DNA of 64,000 nt from a candidate division WOR-3 bacterium (GTDB taxonomy: Bacteria; Hydrothermota; UBA3072). The notes beneath the pieces are model-generated. The model saw only the letters and a list, made by a program, of their open reading frames with translations, had not been told where the DNA came from and ran no database searches. The DNA lies in assembly GCA_039804165.1 (NCBI GenBank), contig JBDRZZ010000010.1:1-64000 (forward strand), written 5' to 3'. Each line of letters opens with the position of its first letter. Position 1 is the stretch's first letter. A program made the translations under genes and the position numbers. Positions 34,069-43,123 of the stretch are shown here, piece by piece.

Positions 34069-37068
34069 ATGTTTTTAATATTTCTTTTGGGAACCACATT
34101 AAATCTTTACACAAATGATGTTACAATTAAAAGGAAAGATACTACTCTCATTCCTACAATTGGGATGGAATTAAAAGAAATTGATACTATAATTGTTAAA
34201 GATAGCTCACGAGCCGAAATTCTTTATCCTGATAGTTCTATTATATATTTGGACGAAAACACGAAAATTACCACAAGCGGTAAAGAAAAACGTTCTATTT
34301 TTATGTCTTTTGGAAGAATCTGGGCTAAGGTTAAAAAGTTAATAAAAGGAGAATCTTTTGAAGTTAAAACTCCTCTCTCAATTTCTGGAATTATAGGAAC
34401 AGAATTTGAAGCTTATTATATAGAAGATAAAATGGAAGTAAAAGTCATTTCAGGAAATTTAAATTTAAGAAATATAGAAACAGGGAAAGAGACTATTCTA
34501 AAAGAAGGGAGAATGGCTTTAATTGAAAAAGGGATGGAAACAAAAATCCAGAAATTTAGAAAAGACCAGCTAAAACATTGGTATGAATGGAAAAAAGAAG
34601 ATATTGATTTCCTTTTAAGGAAACTATCCGAAGCTAAAAAATTAGGTGATGTAACAAAAGAAGAAGCTTTAACTTCCCAAATAAGAGCCCTTGCGGAAAG
34701 ATTAAACATGCTTGAAGAATACAAGAGAAAAATTGATGAAACTAAAGGTTTAGTTCCACTTTTAAAAGGGGAAATTAAGCCAACCGAAAAGGACTTCCTT
34801 TATGCTATAAGTGGTGATGTTTCAAGAGGAAAAACATTTATTCTACTTAAATGGCCTAAAAAGGAAGGAATTGAAGCCTATGATATTTACAGAATAGAAC
34901 TTCCCTCCACTTTAATTCCAGAAAAGCCAATCAATTCTGAACCCATCTCTATTATGAAAGATTGCGAAAAAATAAAGAAAATTATTCTTCCAGGTTCAGA
35001 AGAATACGAAGTTATTGTGAAGGTTTTATCTTCTTTGAAAACAAAAAGTGCAAAGGAAATTCTTCCTAAAACTCCTCTTGATGATGCTCTTTTAATAAAG
35101 CCTATTACACCATGTGCTATCTCCCTAATTTCAGAAACCAGCGAAGCTTACAAAAGCCTTCTTGCTTTAAGTAACAAATATTGGAAAATAGCTTTACTCC
35201 TTGGTCAAGCCTATCTTGATAGCAATGTGGTTGTTGGAAAAAAATATTTGTATTTAATAACTCCATCAAAGAAAACAGAAAGAGAAATTATCCCCATTGA
35301 CACTGCAATAGTTAAAGCTGGAAGCTTCACTCCTCTACCAGCTCCAACAGAAGTTACAGCTCAAGCTGGGGATAACAAGGTTCTTATTCGCTGGAATGAT
35401 GTAAAAAATTCTCTTGGTTATGAGATTTACAGAAGATCTCCCACTGAACCAGCGATCAAGATAAACGAAGCAGAAATAATGCAAAAATGCACTCTTGACC
35501 TTTATGGGAATAAAATCTCAGCAAAAAATTGCTTTATAGATTTCATGCGATGGGATGAAGGAGGGAATCCCAAAAAACACTTGGTTGGAACAGATTCTAT
35601 TTATGGCCCCTATAATGGAGTTAATTATTCTTATAAAATAAGAGGTTTAGATCTCCTCGGAAGACCAGGGGCTTTTAGCTCTCCGGTTTCTGCAAAACCT
35701 CAAGACAAAACACCCCCTGCAATTCCTTATGGAATAACTGTAGAAGCTTATCCTGATGGACTTTTAGCAAAATGGCATAGAGTCACCCACGATGAACTGG
35801 GACATCTTGAACTTGGAGGGATAAAAGGATATAGAGTTTACCGTTTTAACTCTGCCGATTCTCTTAAAGATAGTGTGCTTATAAAAGCTCTACTTCCAGA
35901 CACTTTTGGAGCTTTCCCATTCTTCAAAGACACAGATCCTTCTTTATTTTCTGCCTATGGAGAAAAGACTTTCTGGTATAGGGTAAAAAGTGTAGACAAT
36001 TCAGGAAATGTAAGTGGATTCTCCCCATCAGCTGGAAATCATCTTCCAGACACAACACCACCATCTCCTCCACAAGATCTAAAAGCAGAAAGCCACTCTA
36101 ATCATATTGCTCTTTCCTGGAAAAAACCAAATCCAGTTCCATCTGATCTTGCTGGATACAACATATATAGGGGAGTTTGCGGAGGAGATTCTGTTTGCGC
36201 TGATAGTGAGAGAATTGGCGAGAGAAAAGAATGGGTGTGTATAAAAACAGAATATAGAATCTATCCATTATATCTTGTGGGTAACAAAGATCACCCTGAT
36301 AGTCTCTCTTTCAATGACTATACTGTTCCAGAAGGCTCTCCAATTTGTTATAGGTATTCCATCAAAGCTTATGATAGAAGTCAAAATTTAAGCGACACTT
36401 CTAAGACTGTTTGTCAAAAACTAAGAGAAGAAACACCCCCACCACCACCTATTATCGTCGGTTTAAAAGCAAGAGACCGCGCAATAAAAATTGAATGGGT
36501 TGCCCCACCGGTTCAAGACTTATTTGGCTTTATTGTAGAAAGAGCGGAAAAAGAGGAAGGACCTTATAAGAGAGTAAGCGATACACTTATTTTTCCTGTA
36601 GCAATAGGTTGTGAAGACATTCCCCCTATAAACCGTTGGGCAGCTGACTCAGTTTTTTCCTTTCTTGATACGACAGTTATTGAAAAGAAGGTCTATTGGT
36701 ACAGAATAAAAGCGGCAGATTACCAAGGCAATATTGGTAAACCTTCCATTCCAATAGAAACATACACTTATAGTTTAAGAACTCCTCCTACTCCTTATAA
36801 CTTATCAGTTACTCAAGTTCCTGGAGAGTGCGCTCTACAGGTAACCTGGAGACCAACCTATGACCCAAAATACGCCGGGTTTGTTGTATTCAGAAGTATA
36901 GAACCAACAAAAGGGTATCGTCAAATAAGTCCTATAATAAGAGGAAATAAGTTTATAGACAAAAAGATAATTCCGAATAAAGAATATTGGTATAAAGTTC
37001 AGTATTTTGCTAAAAATGGAAACCGGTCTCCTACTGGAGGAGCAGAAAAGGGGAAAGCAACTCCTTGA
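34069..37068 (+). CDS. secreted FecR-domain protein with multiple fibronectin type III modules
   Basis: The 999-residue protein begins with a short signal-like segment. A FecR domain spans about 20-165 (DSSRAEILYPDSSIIYLDENT, GRIWAKVKK, FEVKTPLSISGIIGTEFE, GNLNLRN). A helical, charged segment spans about 170-240. About six fibronectin type III-like modules then start near 242, 427, 554, 667, 794 and 907, each with the Trp and the Tyr-x-I/V-Y-R pattern (ALSWKKP, YNIYRG). FecR domains of this kind, without a sigma factor or cytoplasmic part, are typical of secreted adhesion or scaffold proteins. It starts 10 bases after the giant protein gene, with AGGAGG. Confidence 0.85.
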   Translation: MFLIFLLGTTLNLYTNDVTIKRKDTTLIPTIGMELKEIDTIIVKDSSRAEILYPDSSIIYLDENTKITTSGKEKRSIFMSFGRIWAKVKKLIKGESFEVKTPLSISGIIGTEFEAYYIEDKMEVKVISGNLNLRNIETGKETILKEGRMALIEKGMETKIQKFRKDQLKHWYEWKKEDIDFLLRKLSEAKKLGDVTKEEALTSQIRALAERLNMLEEYKRKIDETKGLVPLLKGEIKPTEKDFLYAISGDVSRGKTFILLKWPKKEGIEAYDIYRIELPSTLIPEKPINSEPISIMKDCEKIKKIILPGSEEYEVIVKVLSSLKTKSAKEILPKTPLDDALLIKPITPCAISLISETSEAYKSLLALSNKYWKIALLLGQAYLDSNVVVGKKYLYLITPSKKTEREIIPIDTAIVKAGSFTPLPAPTEVTAQAGDNKVLIRWNDVKNSLGYEIYRRSPTEPAIKINEAEIMQKCTLDLYGNKISAKNCFIDFMRWDEGGNPKKHLVGTDSIYGPYNGVNYSYKIRGLDLLGRPGAFSSPVSAKPQDKTPPAIPYGITVEAYPDGLLAKWHRVTHDELGHLELGGIKGYRVYRFNSADSLKDSVLIKALLPDTFGAFPFFKDTDPSLFSAYGEKTFWYRVKSVDNSGNVSGFSPSAGNHLPDTTPPSPPQDLKAESHSNHIALSWKKPNPVPSDLAGYNIYRGVCGGDSVCADSERIGERKEWVCIKTEYRIYPLYLVGNKDHPDSLSFNDYTVPEGSPICYRYSIKAYDRSQNLSDTSKTVCQKLREETPPPPPIIVGLKARDRAIKIEWVAPPVQDLFGFIVERAEKEEGPYKRVSDTLIFPVAIGCEDIPPINRWAADSVFSFLDTTVIEKKVYWYRIKAADYQGNIGKPSIPIETYTYSLRTPPTPYNLSVTQVPGECALQVTWRPTYDPKYAGFVVFRSIEPTKGYRQISPIIRGNKFIDKKIIPNKEYWYKVQYFAKNGNRSPTGGAEKGKATP

Positions 37069-37079
37069 AAGGAGGATAA

Positions 37080-38663
37080 ATGAAGAAGATAAATTTAATC
37101 TTTGCCATTTTTATTTTTCTAGCAACAGCTTCTTTACAAAGCGGAGATGAGTTTACAAAACTCCACACCTGGAGATTCGAAAATGTAACTTACTTTACTG
37201 ATGCAAGTGGAAAAACAGTCTTACCTTGGGAAATATACACGCGGGCTTTTATAGGAATTTGCAAAGACTCAAATACTGCAAAGGTCCTTTGTCCTTTAGA
37301 TTATGCTTTTTATAAAGCTTATAATGCAGCCTTTGCCATTGCATCTGGAAATTGTTTTGGAATGAGTTTACTCGCAAACATTATATACAAAGAAGAAGGA
37401 CATCTTGGTTTTTGTAAACCTATTTATACTTATTCTGGTGATTATAATGGCCCTGCTTCAGCCAAATTATGCACCACAATTACAGTGATGCAATGTCATG
37501 AATGGAGTCATGCTGGAATTTTGTGGATAGCAGAAAATATAACTGGAACTCATCCAAAGGATCCAAATTACGCTTATAAACAAATTGAATATTATCTATC
37601 TATGGGAGACTTACCTCTTATTACCCTTGTAAAAAATGATAGTATGGTAGGACATACATTGATCCCATATAGATTAAAGGAAACTGCTTCGAAACGCTAC
37701 ATTTATTTATATGACCCAAATAAATGGTATCCTCCCGATTCGGATTTCTACGATAACAATAAAAATTACATAGAGATTGACCGCGGAAGTGGTAACTGGT
37801 CTTATGAATTTAAACCTGGAGAAATTTGGGGGTCTCCTGACGGTTACATTTTTGCAACACCAATGTCTATTGTAAAACCACCCTCTCGCAATCCTCTACA
37901 GCTTGGAGGAATAACTGATGCGTTAAATCATATTTTCTTAACAGGAGCAAATATAGCTCAAATCACAGATGGAGAAGGTCATAAGTTTTATAAAACAAGC
38001 GGATCTTCACACACCCGACTCTCAGATATAGAAGATAACCCTAGACTCAGAATAAAAAACTTATTTAGAATGCCAGTTAATTCCGCAAAAAGAGGCTCAA
38101 ATATAAAGGAAATTCCTGAGATTTATTTTGCAATTAATTCTTTAGGAAAAGATCTTAATTTTGAGATTGCTTCAAGAGGTGAAAAATACAATTTTGAAAT
38201 AGCAGGTAAGGATAATATTATAAAATTGACTTCTCAAGGAGGTCTTAATGGAAGAGACCTTTTAAACATAAAGAAACTTTCCACTCTTAACGAAGAAATA
38301 GAATTAACAACCAAAAGAAGCAATCCTAATTTTGAAATAGAAATCTATAAAAAACTCCCAGAAAAAGAGATGGCAAGAAGGTTTAAGATTTCTAATTTAA
38401 GTCTTCCAGGTTCTATACCTATTAAAATAAGATTATCTAAAGATAGAGAAAGTCTTCTTGTTAAAGGAGAAAAAGAATCAATTACTTGTAATCTTGAGAT
38501 TACCCAAGTTATAGGTAACAAAATAACAAAGATGCCAGTTAAAGTAATAAATGTTCCTGGTAAAGATTGGCATGAGGTCTCTCCAAGTGATTGGGATAAA
38601 TTAAATGATGCTACAATAAAAATAAACAAATTACCAATTACCCCTCAGCTCCCTAAAAAATAA
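37080..38663 (+). CDS. secreted protein with predicted papain-like cysteine peptidase domain
   Basis: The 527-residue protein has a signal peptide (about 1-20, MKKINLIFAIFIFLATASLQ). Residues about 60-260 show the papain-fold order of catalytic residues: Cys in SGNCFGMS (C92), His in VGHTLIPY (H192) and Asp in YLYDPN (D212). This suggests a cysteine peptidase or transamidase, although I cannot place it in a named family. The C-terminal half (about 270-527) is beta-rich and unrecognised. AAAGGAGG precedes the ATG, 11 bases after the FecR gene. It could process the two large neighbours outside the cell. Confidence 0.65.
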   Translation: MKKINLIFAIFIFLATASLQSGDEFTKLHTWRFENVTYFTDASGKTVLPWEIYTRAFIGICKDSNTAKVLCPLDYAFYKAYNAAFAIASGNCFGMSLLANIIYKEEGHLGFCKPIYTYSGDYNGPASAKLCTTITVMQCHEWSHAGILWIAENITGTHPKDPNYAYKQIEYYLSMGDLPLITLVKNDSMVGHTLIPYRLKETASKRYIYLYDPNKWYPPDSDFYDNNKNYIEIDRGSGNWSYEFKPGEIWGSPDGYIFATPMSIVKPPSRNPLQLGGITDALNHIFLTGANIAQITDGEGHKFYKTSGSSHTRLSDIEDNPRLRIKNLFRMPVNSAKRGSNIKEIPEIYFAINSLGKDLNFEIASRGEKYNFEIAGKDNIIKLTSQGGLNGRDLLNIKKLSTLNEEIELTTKRSNPNFEIEIYKKLPEKEMARRFKISNLSLPGSIPIKIRLSKDRESLLVKGEKESITCNLEITQVIGNKITKMPVKVINVPGKDWHEVSPSDWDKLNDATIKINKLPITPQLPKK

Positions 38664-38668
38664 AAGAT

Positions 38669-40309
38669 ATGAAAAATAGAATATTAATCCTCATTTTTTT
38701 CTCCTTTCCTTTTTATGCTGAATTAATTAAATTCTCAGGTTATACCACTTTATATGGAGAATATAATGATATAAATGGAGACACTCTAATTGAACCCACT
38801 ACACAAATGAGATTCTTTCTCAATCCAACAATATCAATCGCAGAAATGCCCATTTCTTTCGAACTATGTTTAAGCTCTTTAGAATCAAAAGCTCGTCAAG
38901 CTTTAAATAAATATAGAATAAGTATCCAACCCGAAAAACTATTAAAAGAAAAGGCCAACCTTCCAAGTTTTATATTTTCTATCTCTAACATTGAATTTGG
39001 AACCTGTTATCCATATTTTTCTTCTCTTACTCTCTCTGGGATTCCTCTAACTGGAGGTGTGTTTGAACTAAATCCAGGAATTTTCCATCTTGAAGGTGCA
39101 AAGGGAACTATACAAAGAGGTGTAACTGGGTCTGATTCAACCTTTACAGAATACGCTTATGAAAGAAGTATGTTTGCCTTTACGCTTGGATTAGGTAGGA
39201 AAGAAAACTCCCATTTACATTTTATTTTTCTTCATGGAATTGATGATACAAATTCTGTTTCTCCTTATTTTATTCCTTTAGGAAGTGATACGGATAGTGT
39301 AGAGGTTTTAAAACCAATGGAGAATTACCTCCTTGGAGCTCTTCTAAAACTTTCTTTCTTCAATAATAAGTTCAATATAGAATCAGAATTTGTAGGCAGT
39401 GAACTTGTAAGGGACATAAGGACTCCAGAGCTCCCTTCTTCTGAAATCCCCTCTTTTATTAAGAATCTCTTGCATCCGAAAATCAGTAGCTCTTTTGACT
39501 TAGCTTTTCTAATAAATTCCTCTCTAACCATTTACAATACAGAAATTAGTGGTTCACTCACTCTTGTAGGACCAGGTTTCTTTTCTTTTGGAAATCCATA
39601 TCAAAGAAATGACCTTTTGTCCTACAAAGGAGGCTTAAAACAAAATCTATTTAACAACACCCTATTTTTATTCGCCTCTCTTTCAAAAGAAAAAGACAAT
39701 CTAATTGGAATAAAAGGTTCAACAACTGCTTTCCAAACGCACGAATTAGGAATTGGTTTCAATTTTTCTGATTTTCCTTCTATCCAGTTTAGTTATAGCC
39801 CTTATAGTGAAAAAAATGATTCTATTAATTTAGATAGAAAGTGTGATATGTTTTCCATAAATACAGGATACAATTATAATTTTATGAATTTAAACAACAA
39901 CACCACTCTCTTCCTCTCTTATCAAAATTACGAAGACACTAATGATTCTTCAAATTATTCAGGCAAAGCTATTTCTCTTTATCATGACATCAGTTTTATA
40001 AAACCCTTAACAATTTCTTTTGAGATTGACTTCTCAGAAACAAATTATCCTGATACAGTAGAAAAAACTTTATCTCTTGACTTTGGAACCTATTACACTT
40101 TCCTTGAAAAATTAACAAATGGAATTGGAGTTAATATCTCTAAGGAAAAAGAAACTTCTAAAAAGGGTTTATATTTAAACTCCTCTCTATCTACCAAATT
40201 TCTTGGAAATTTAACCTTGGAGGTAGAAAGAAATTTTTATTCCGGAAAGCTTGAAAAAGAAAATTATGATGAATGGCGAATAATTGGAAGTGCCTCAAGA
40301 AAATGGTAA
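38669..40309 (+). CDS. predicted outer-membrane beta-barrel protein
   Basis: The 546-residue protein has a signal peptide (about 1-18, ending FPFYAE). The rest alternates polar and aromatic residues in strand-length blocks (YTTLYGEYNDI, IQFSYSPYSE, TTLFLSYQNYED) and ends in an aromatic residue (GSASRKW), the usual barrel signal for outer-membrane insertion. I do not recognise a family. It sits 5 bases after the peptidase-like gene and 4 bases before the receiver gene, so it may be the membrane anchor or exit pore for the operon's secreted proteins. Confidence 0.68.
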   Translation: MKNRILILIFFSFPFYAELIKFSGYTTLYGEYNDINGDTLIEPTTQMRFFLNPTISIAEMPISFELCLSSLESKARQALNKYRISIQPEKLLKEKANLPSFIFSISNIEFGTCYPYFSSLTLSGIPLTGGVFELNPGIFHLEGAKGTIQRGVTGSDSTFTEYAYERSMFAFTLGLGRKENSHLHFIFLHGIDDTNSVSPYFIPLGSDTDSVEVLKPMENYLLGALLKLSFFNNKFNIESEFVGSELVRDIRTPELPSSEIPSFIKNLLHPKISSSFDLAFLINSSLTIYNTEISGSLTLVGPGFFSFGNPYQRNDLLSYKGGLKQNLFNNTLFLFASLSKEKDNLIGIKGSTTAFQTHELGIGFNFSDFPSIQFSYSPYSEKNDSINLDRKCDMFSINTGYNYNFMNLNNNTTLFLSYQNYEDTNDSSNYSGKAISLYHDISFIKPLTISFEIDFSETNYPDTVEKTLSLDFGTYYTFLEKLTNGIGVNISKEKETSKKGLYLNSSLSTKFLGNLTLEVERNFYSGKLEKENYDEWRIIGSASRKW

Positions 40310-40313
40310 AATA

Positions 40314-41066
40314 ATGAGAAGGAAGAAAATCCTAATAATAGAAGACGATTACGACCTTTCTGCCTTAATGATAAGACACCTTCGTTCAGCCAATTATGAT
40401 GTTTTTAATGTGAGTGATGTAATTCAAGGCGTTCAGATTGCAAGAAAAGAAAAACCTGACTTAATCGTTCTTGATTTAATGATTCCGGGAGGTGGAGGAA
40501 TCACTGTGTTAGAAAGATTAAGTAGACTCCCCGAAACGCAAAATATACCAGTTATAGTGCTTACAGGGGTAGAAGATCCTGAAATAAAAGAAAGAGCTCT
40601 TAAAGCTGGAGCAAAGGAATACATAGAAAAGCCATATAATGCTCAAAAGCTTCTTAAAAGTATAGAAGAAAATATTAAAGAAGAAGAAAAAATAATTGAG
40701 GGTAGTTCAGGCCATATATTAATAGTGGATGATGATAAAGATTTCACAAAAAAACTATCCATAGATTTACAGAAAGCCAATTACAAAACTACCATTGCTT
40801 ATGATGTTGATCAAGGTCTAAAGATCGCAAGAGAGGAAAAACCAGACTTAATAATTCTTGATATATTAATCCCTGGTGGAGGTGGATTTACCTTTTTAAA
40901 AACCTTAAGAAGTATCATTTATACTCAAAACATCCCTGTTATTGTGCTCACTGCTGTAAAAGACGAAGAATATAAAAAGAAAATGATAGAGGCGGGTGTA
41001 AAATATTACATTGAAAAGCCTTACGACTTAAATATTTTACTAAATGCAATTGAAGTTGCTATTTAA
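40314..41066 (+). CDS. tandem two-receiver response regulator without output domain
   Basis: The 250-residue protein has two complete receiver domains: first about 5-122 with the acidic pair in IIEDD and phospho-acceptor D54 in IVLDLMIPGGGG; second about 132-250 with IVDDD and D183 in IILDILIPGGGG. Each ends with the switch Lys in a YIEKPY motif. No DNA-binding or enzymatic output is present. The ATG at 40314 lies 4 bases after the previous stop; the longer frame from 40284 begins at TTG inside the barrel gene. No kinase is encoded nearby. It probably works through protein contacts, for example in controlling secretion or motility. Confidence 0.88.
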   Translation: MRRKKILIIEDDYDLSALMIRHLRSANYDVFNVSDVIQGVQIARKEKPDLIVLDLMIPGGGGITVLERLSRLPETQNIPVIVLTGVEDPEIKERALKAGAKEYIEKPYNAQKLLKSIEENIKEEEKIIEGSSGHILIVDDDKDFTKKLSIDLQKANYKTTIAYDVDQGLKIAREEKPDLIILDILIPGGGGFTFLKTLRSIIYTQNIPVIVLTAVKDEEYKKKMIEAGVKYYIEKPYDLNILLNAIEVAI

Positions 41067-41862
41067 GTTTTAATAATTCTATTAAAGCTTTTGCATTCTC
41101 ATACATTTGGTAATTATTAAACATACAATAAATTCTTTCTTTTTTATTTAAAAGAGTTTCAAGTTTCTCAGCTAAAATCTCTATTTCTTCTTTTTTATAA
41201 TTATAATTGTAGTTATACTTATTCTTATTTAACCCATGAAGTCTTATATATCCAATTGGATGATTAGAAAGAGGTTCCTCTCTCATAATATCTACTATAT
41301 GAATAATGTTAAGAGAATCACAGATATACTTTATCTTTTCAGGAAATTTTTCCCAAGATCCTCTTGGTTCCCAAGCTATCTCAAAATTTCCTCTTGTTAT
41401 TCCATCAAAAAATTCCATTATATTTTTTTCATTCTCCTCAGAATAACCAAAGCTTATAGGTGTTTGGATCACACAAACTTTAATCTTTAATGCTTCTCCA
41501 ACTTCTTTTATCTTTTCCCAAGCCTTAAATATCTCTTGATTCGGTCTTAGATATCCAAAACTTTCCCTTTCTTTATCAGTTAAATTCCCCTTAAAACTTC
41601 TCCAGGTAGGGCTACTAAGGGGATGAGTTATTGCTTGCCAAGACTTCATAGTAAACTCAAAATCTTTCGGGACTTCTTCCCTCCATTTAATTGCTGTCTC
41701 TACCTTAGGGAGTTTATAAAAAGTTTCATTTAATTCTAAAGAAGGGAAAATATAAGAATAAGCCCTTAATTTACTACCATATTTTTCCTTCCAGTTTTCC
41801 TCGGGTTTATACCTTGTATAACCACAGGTTCCAATTATAATTCTTCTTAAAAGACTCCTCAT
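41059..41862 (-). CDS. DUF72 family protein
   Basis: The 267-residue protein is typical of DUF72 (YecE-like) TIM-barrel proteins: GTCGYTRYKPEENW at the N-terminus, SLELNETFYKLP, WREEVPKDFEFTMKSWQAITHP, FEIAWEPRGSW and a late YCMFNNYQMYENA. No biochemical role is established for the family. It overlaps the DUF4416 gene start by 4 bases (ATGA) and the convergent receiver gene by 8 bases, and lies at the end of a long minus-strand operon. Confidence 0.9.
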   Translation of the reverse strand: MRSLLRRIIIGTCGYTRYKPEENWKEKYGSKLRAYSYIFPSLELNETFYKLPKVETAIKWREEVPKDFEFTMKSWQAITHPLSSPTWRSFKGNLTDKERESFGYLRPNQEIFKAWEKIKEVGEALKIKVCVIQTPISFGYSEENEKNIMEFFDGITRGNFEIAWEPRGSWEKFPEKIKYICDSLNIIHIVDIMREEPLSNHPIGYIRLHGLNKNKYNYNYNYKKEEIEILAEKLETLLNKKERIYCMFNNYQMYENAKALIELLKLK

Positions 41863-42395
41863 TTTACTCTAAAATTATTTTTCATCTCCAAAAACTTTTT
41901 CTTACACTTCATAGCAAATTCTAGAAAAATTTCACTCTGATAATCAGGATATGTCCAAGCTTGGGGCTGAAAACCAGTCCCTTTATAAATTAGTGTAACC
42001 TCAGCAAAAACTCCTTCTCCAAGATAAATCCTATGAGAAAAATTTTTTGTCGTCACAAGAACAACCCTATTATCACAGATTCCCCCCGGATCACAATTTA
42101 CAGTTCTCTTATCCCCTACACAAAGACTTTTTTCCCAAAAAAGAGTTTTATGTTTTATCTTTACCAACTCATTTTCTGGTATCACCTTCTCAATAGAAAC
42201 CCATTTCCTCCTTAAAGAATCTCCCATTTCATCTTTATAGTAATCTGTAAAATTAAAAGGAATTTCAGGGCTCTGAATATCTATTTTCCCTATTTTACTT
42301 ATTTCGTTTAAAACAAAAGAAAGCCCTTCTTGCTCTTTATATATAATTCCAAAAAATATTTTTGTTAGGGGAGGAAAAACCGGATTATTATCCAT
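41859..42395 (-). CDS. DUF4416 family protein
   Basis: The 178-residue protein starts at the ATG at 42395 ([16 protein letters not shown]). The frame is open up to 42551, but that part lies inside the prepilin peptidase gene and does not resemble the family. Conserved family segments are PEIPFNFTDYYKDEMG, SIEKVIPE, VNCDPGG and HRIYLGEGVFAEVTLIYK. The function is unknown. It overlaps the prepilin peptidase gene by 31 bases and the DUF72 gene by 4. Confidence 0.85.
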   Translation of the reverse strand: MDNNPVFPPLTKIFFGIIYKEQEGLSFVLNEISKIGKIDIQSPEIPFNFTDYYKDEMGDSLRRKWVSIEKVIPENELVKIKHKTLFWEKSLCVGDKRTVNCDPGGICDNRVVLVTTKNFSHRIYLGEGVFAEVTLIYKGTGFQPQAWTYPDYQSEIFLEFAMKCKKKFLEMKNNFRVK

Positions 42396-43123
42396 TCTCC
42401 ATAGAAAAAGATAATAACACCACCGATCGCCAAAAAAGGACCATAAGGAATCTGAGACTTTATTGAAAGTTTCCTTCTCCTTATTTGAATTAATCCATAA
42501 ATAGAACCTAACAAAGCACTCACCATAACTACAAGAAGTAGTCCAGCCCATCCAAGAAAAGCTCCTATTAAAGCAGCAAGCTTCAAATCTCCAAAACCCA
42601 TAACATCCTGTTTGTATACAAGCTTACCAAAAGTTATTATTATCAAAATAATTATAGCTCCTAAAATAGCCCCTAAAAAAGAAATAAAAGCTATTCCCCG
42701 AAAAATAGAAAGAATTAGCCCAATCACAATCCCGGAAATAGAAAGGGAATCAGGGATAAGAGTTGTTTTAAGGTCAATAAAAGAGATTGGAATAAGCAAA
42801 GATATAAAAACAAGAAAAGTAAATAGTTCAAGGGATATTCCAAGACGAAAATAGCTATAAAGAAAAAAGAAAGCACTCAATATCTCTACCAAAAGATACG
42901 TAATAGGGATATCAAATTTACAATTTCTACACTTTCCATTAAGAATAACATAACTTAAAATAGGAAGATTATCTCGCCACCGTATCTTTTCTCCGCAGTT
43001 AGGACAATGAGAAGGAGGATTTATTAAAGAAATCCCTTTTGGTAACCTATATATAATTACATTAAAAAAACTCCCAAAAGCCGCACCAAGAGAAAAAAAG
43101 AATATCCCTAAAAGAATTTTCAT
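42365..43123 (-). CDS. prepilin peptidase (type IV leader peptidase)
   Basis: The 252-residue polytopic aspartic protease cleaves and N-methylates type IV prepilins. The N-terminal part has the zinc-binding four-cysteine motif (CPNCGE then CRNCK), followed by the two catalytic Asp sites: [11 protein letters not shown] and [17 protein letters not shown]. The N-terminal methyltransferase part is retained. Nearby TPR and ExeA-like ATPase genes in the same operon suggest a type IV pilus or type II secretion link. Start and stop overlap neighbours by 4 and 31 bases. Confidence 0.95.
   Translation of the reverse strand: MKILLGIFFFSLGAAFGSFFNVIIYRLPKGISLINPPSHCPNCGEKIRWRDNLPILSYVILNGKCRNCKFDIPITYLLVEILSAFFFLYSYFRLGISLELFTFLVFISLLIPISFIDLKTTLIPDSLSISGIVIGLILSIFRGIAFISFLGAILGAIIILIIITFGKLVYKQDVMGFGDLKLAALIGAFLGWAGLLLVVMVSALLGSIYGLIQIRRRKLSIKSQIPYGPFLAIGGVIIFFYGEWIIIRFFLP

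Noticed and set aside
42396-42551. N-terminal extension of the DUF4416 gene
   Set aside because: It lies within the prepilin peptidase gene and does not resemble the family; the ATG at 42395 matches the normal N-terminus.
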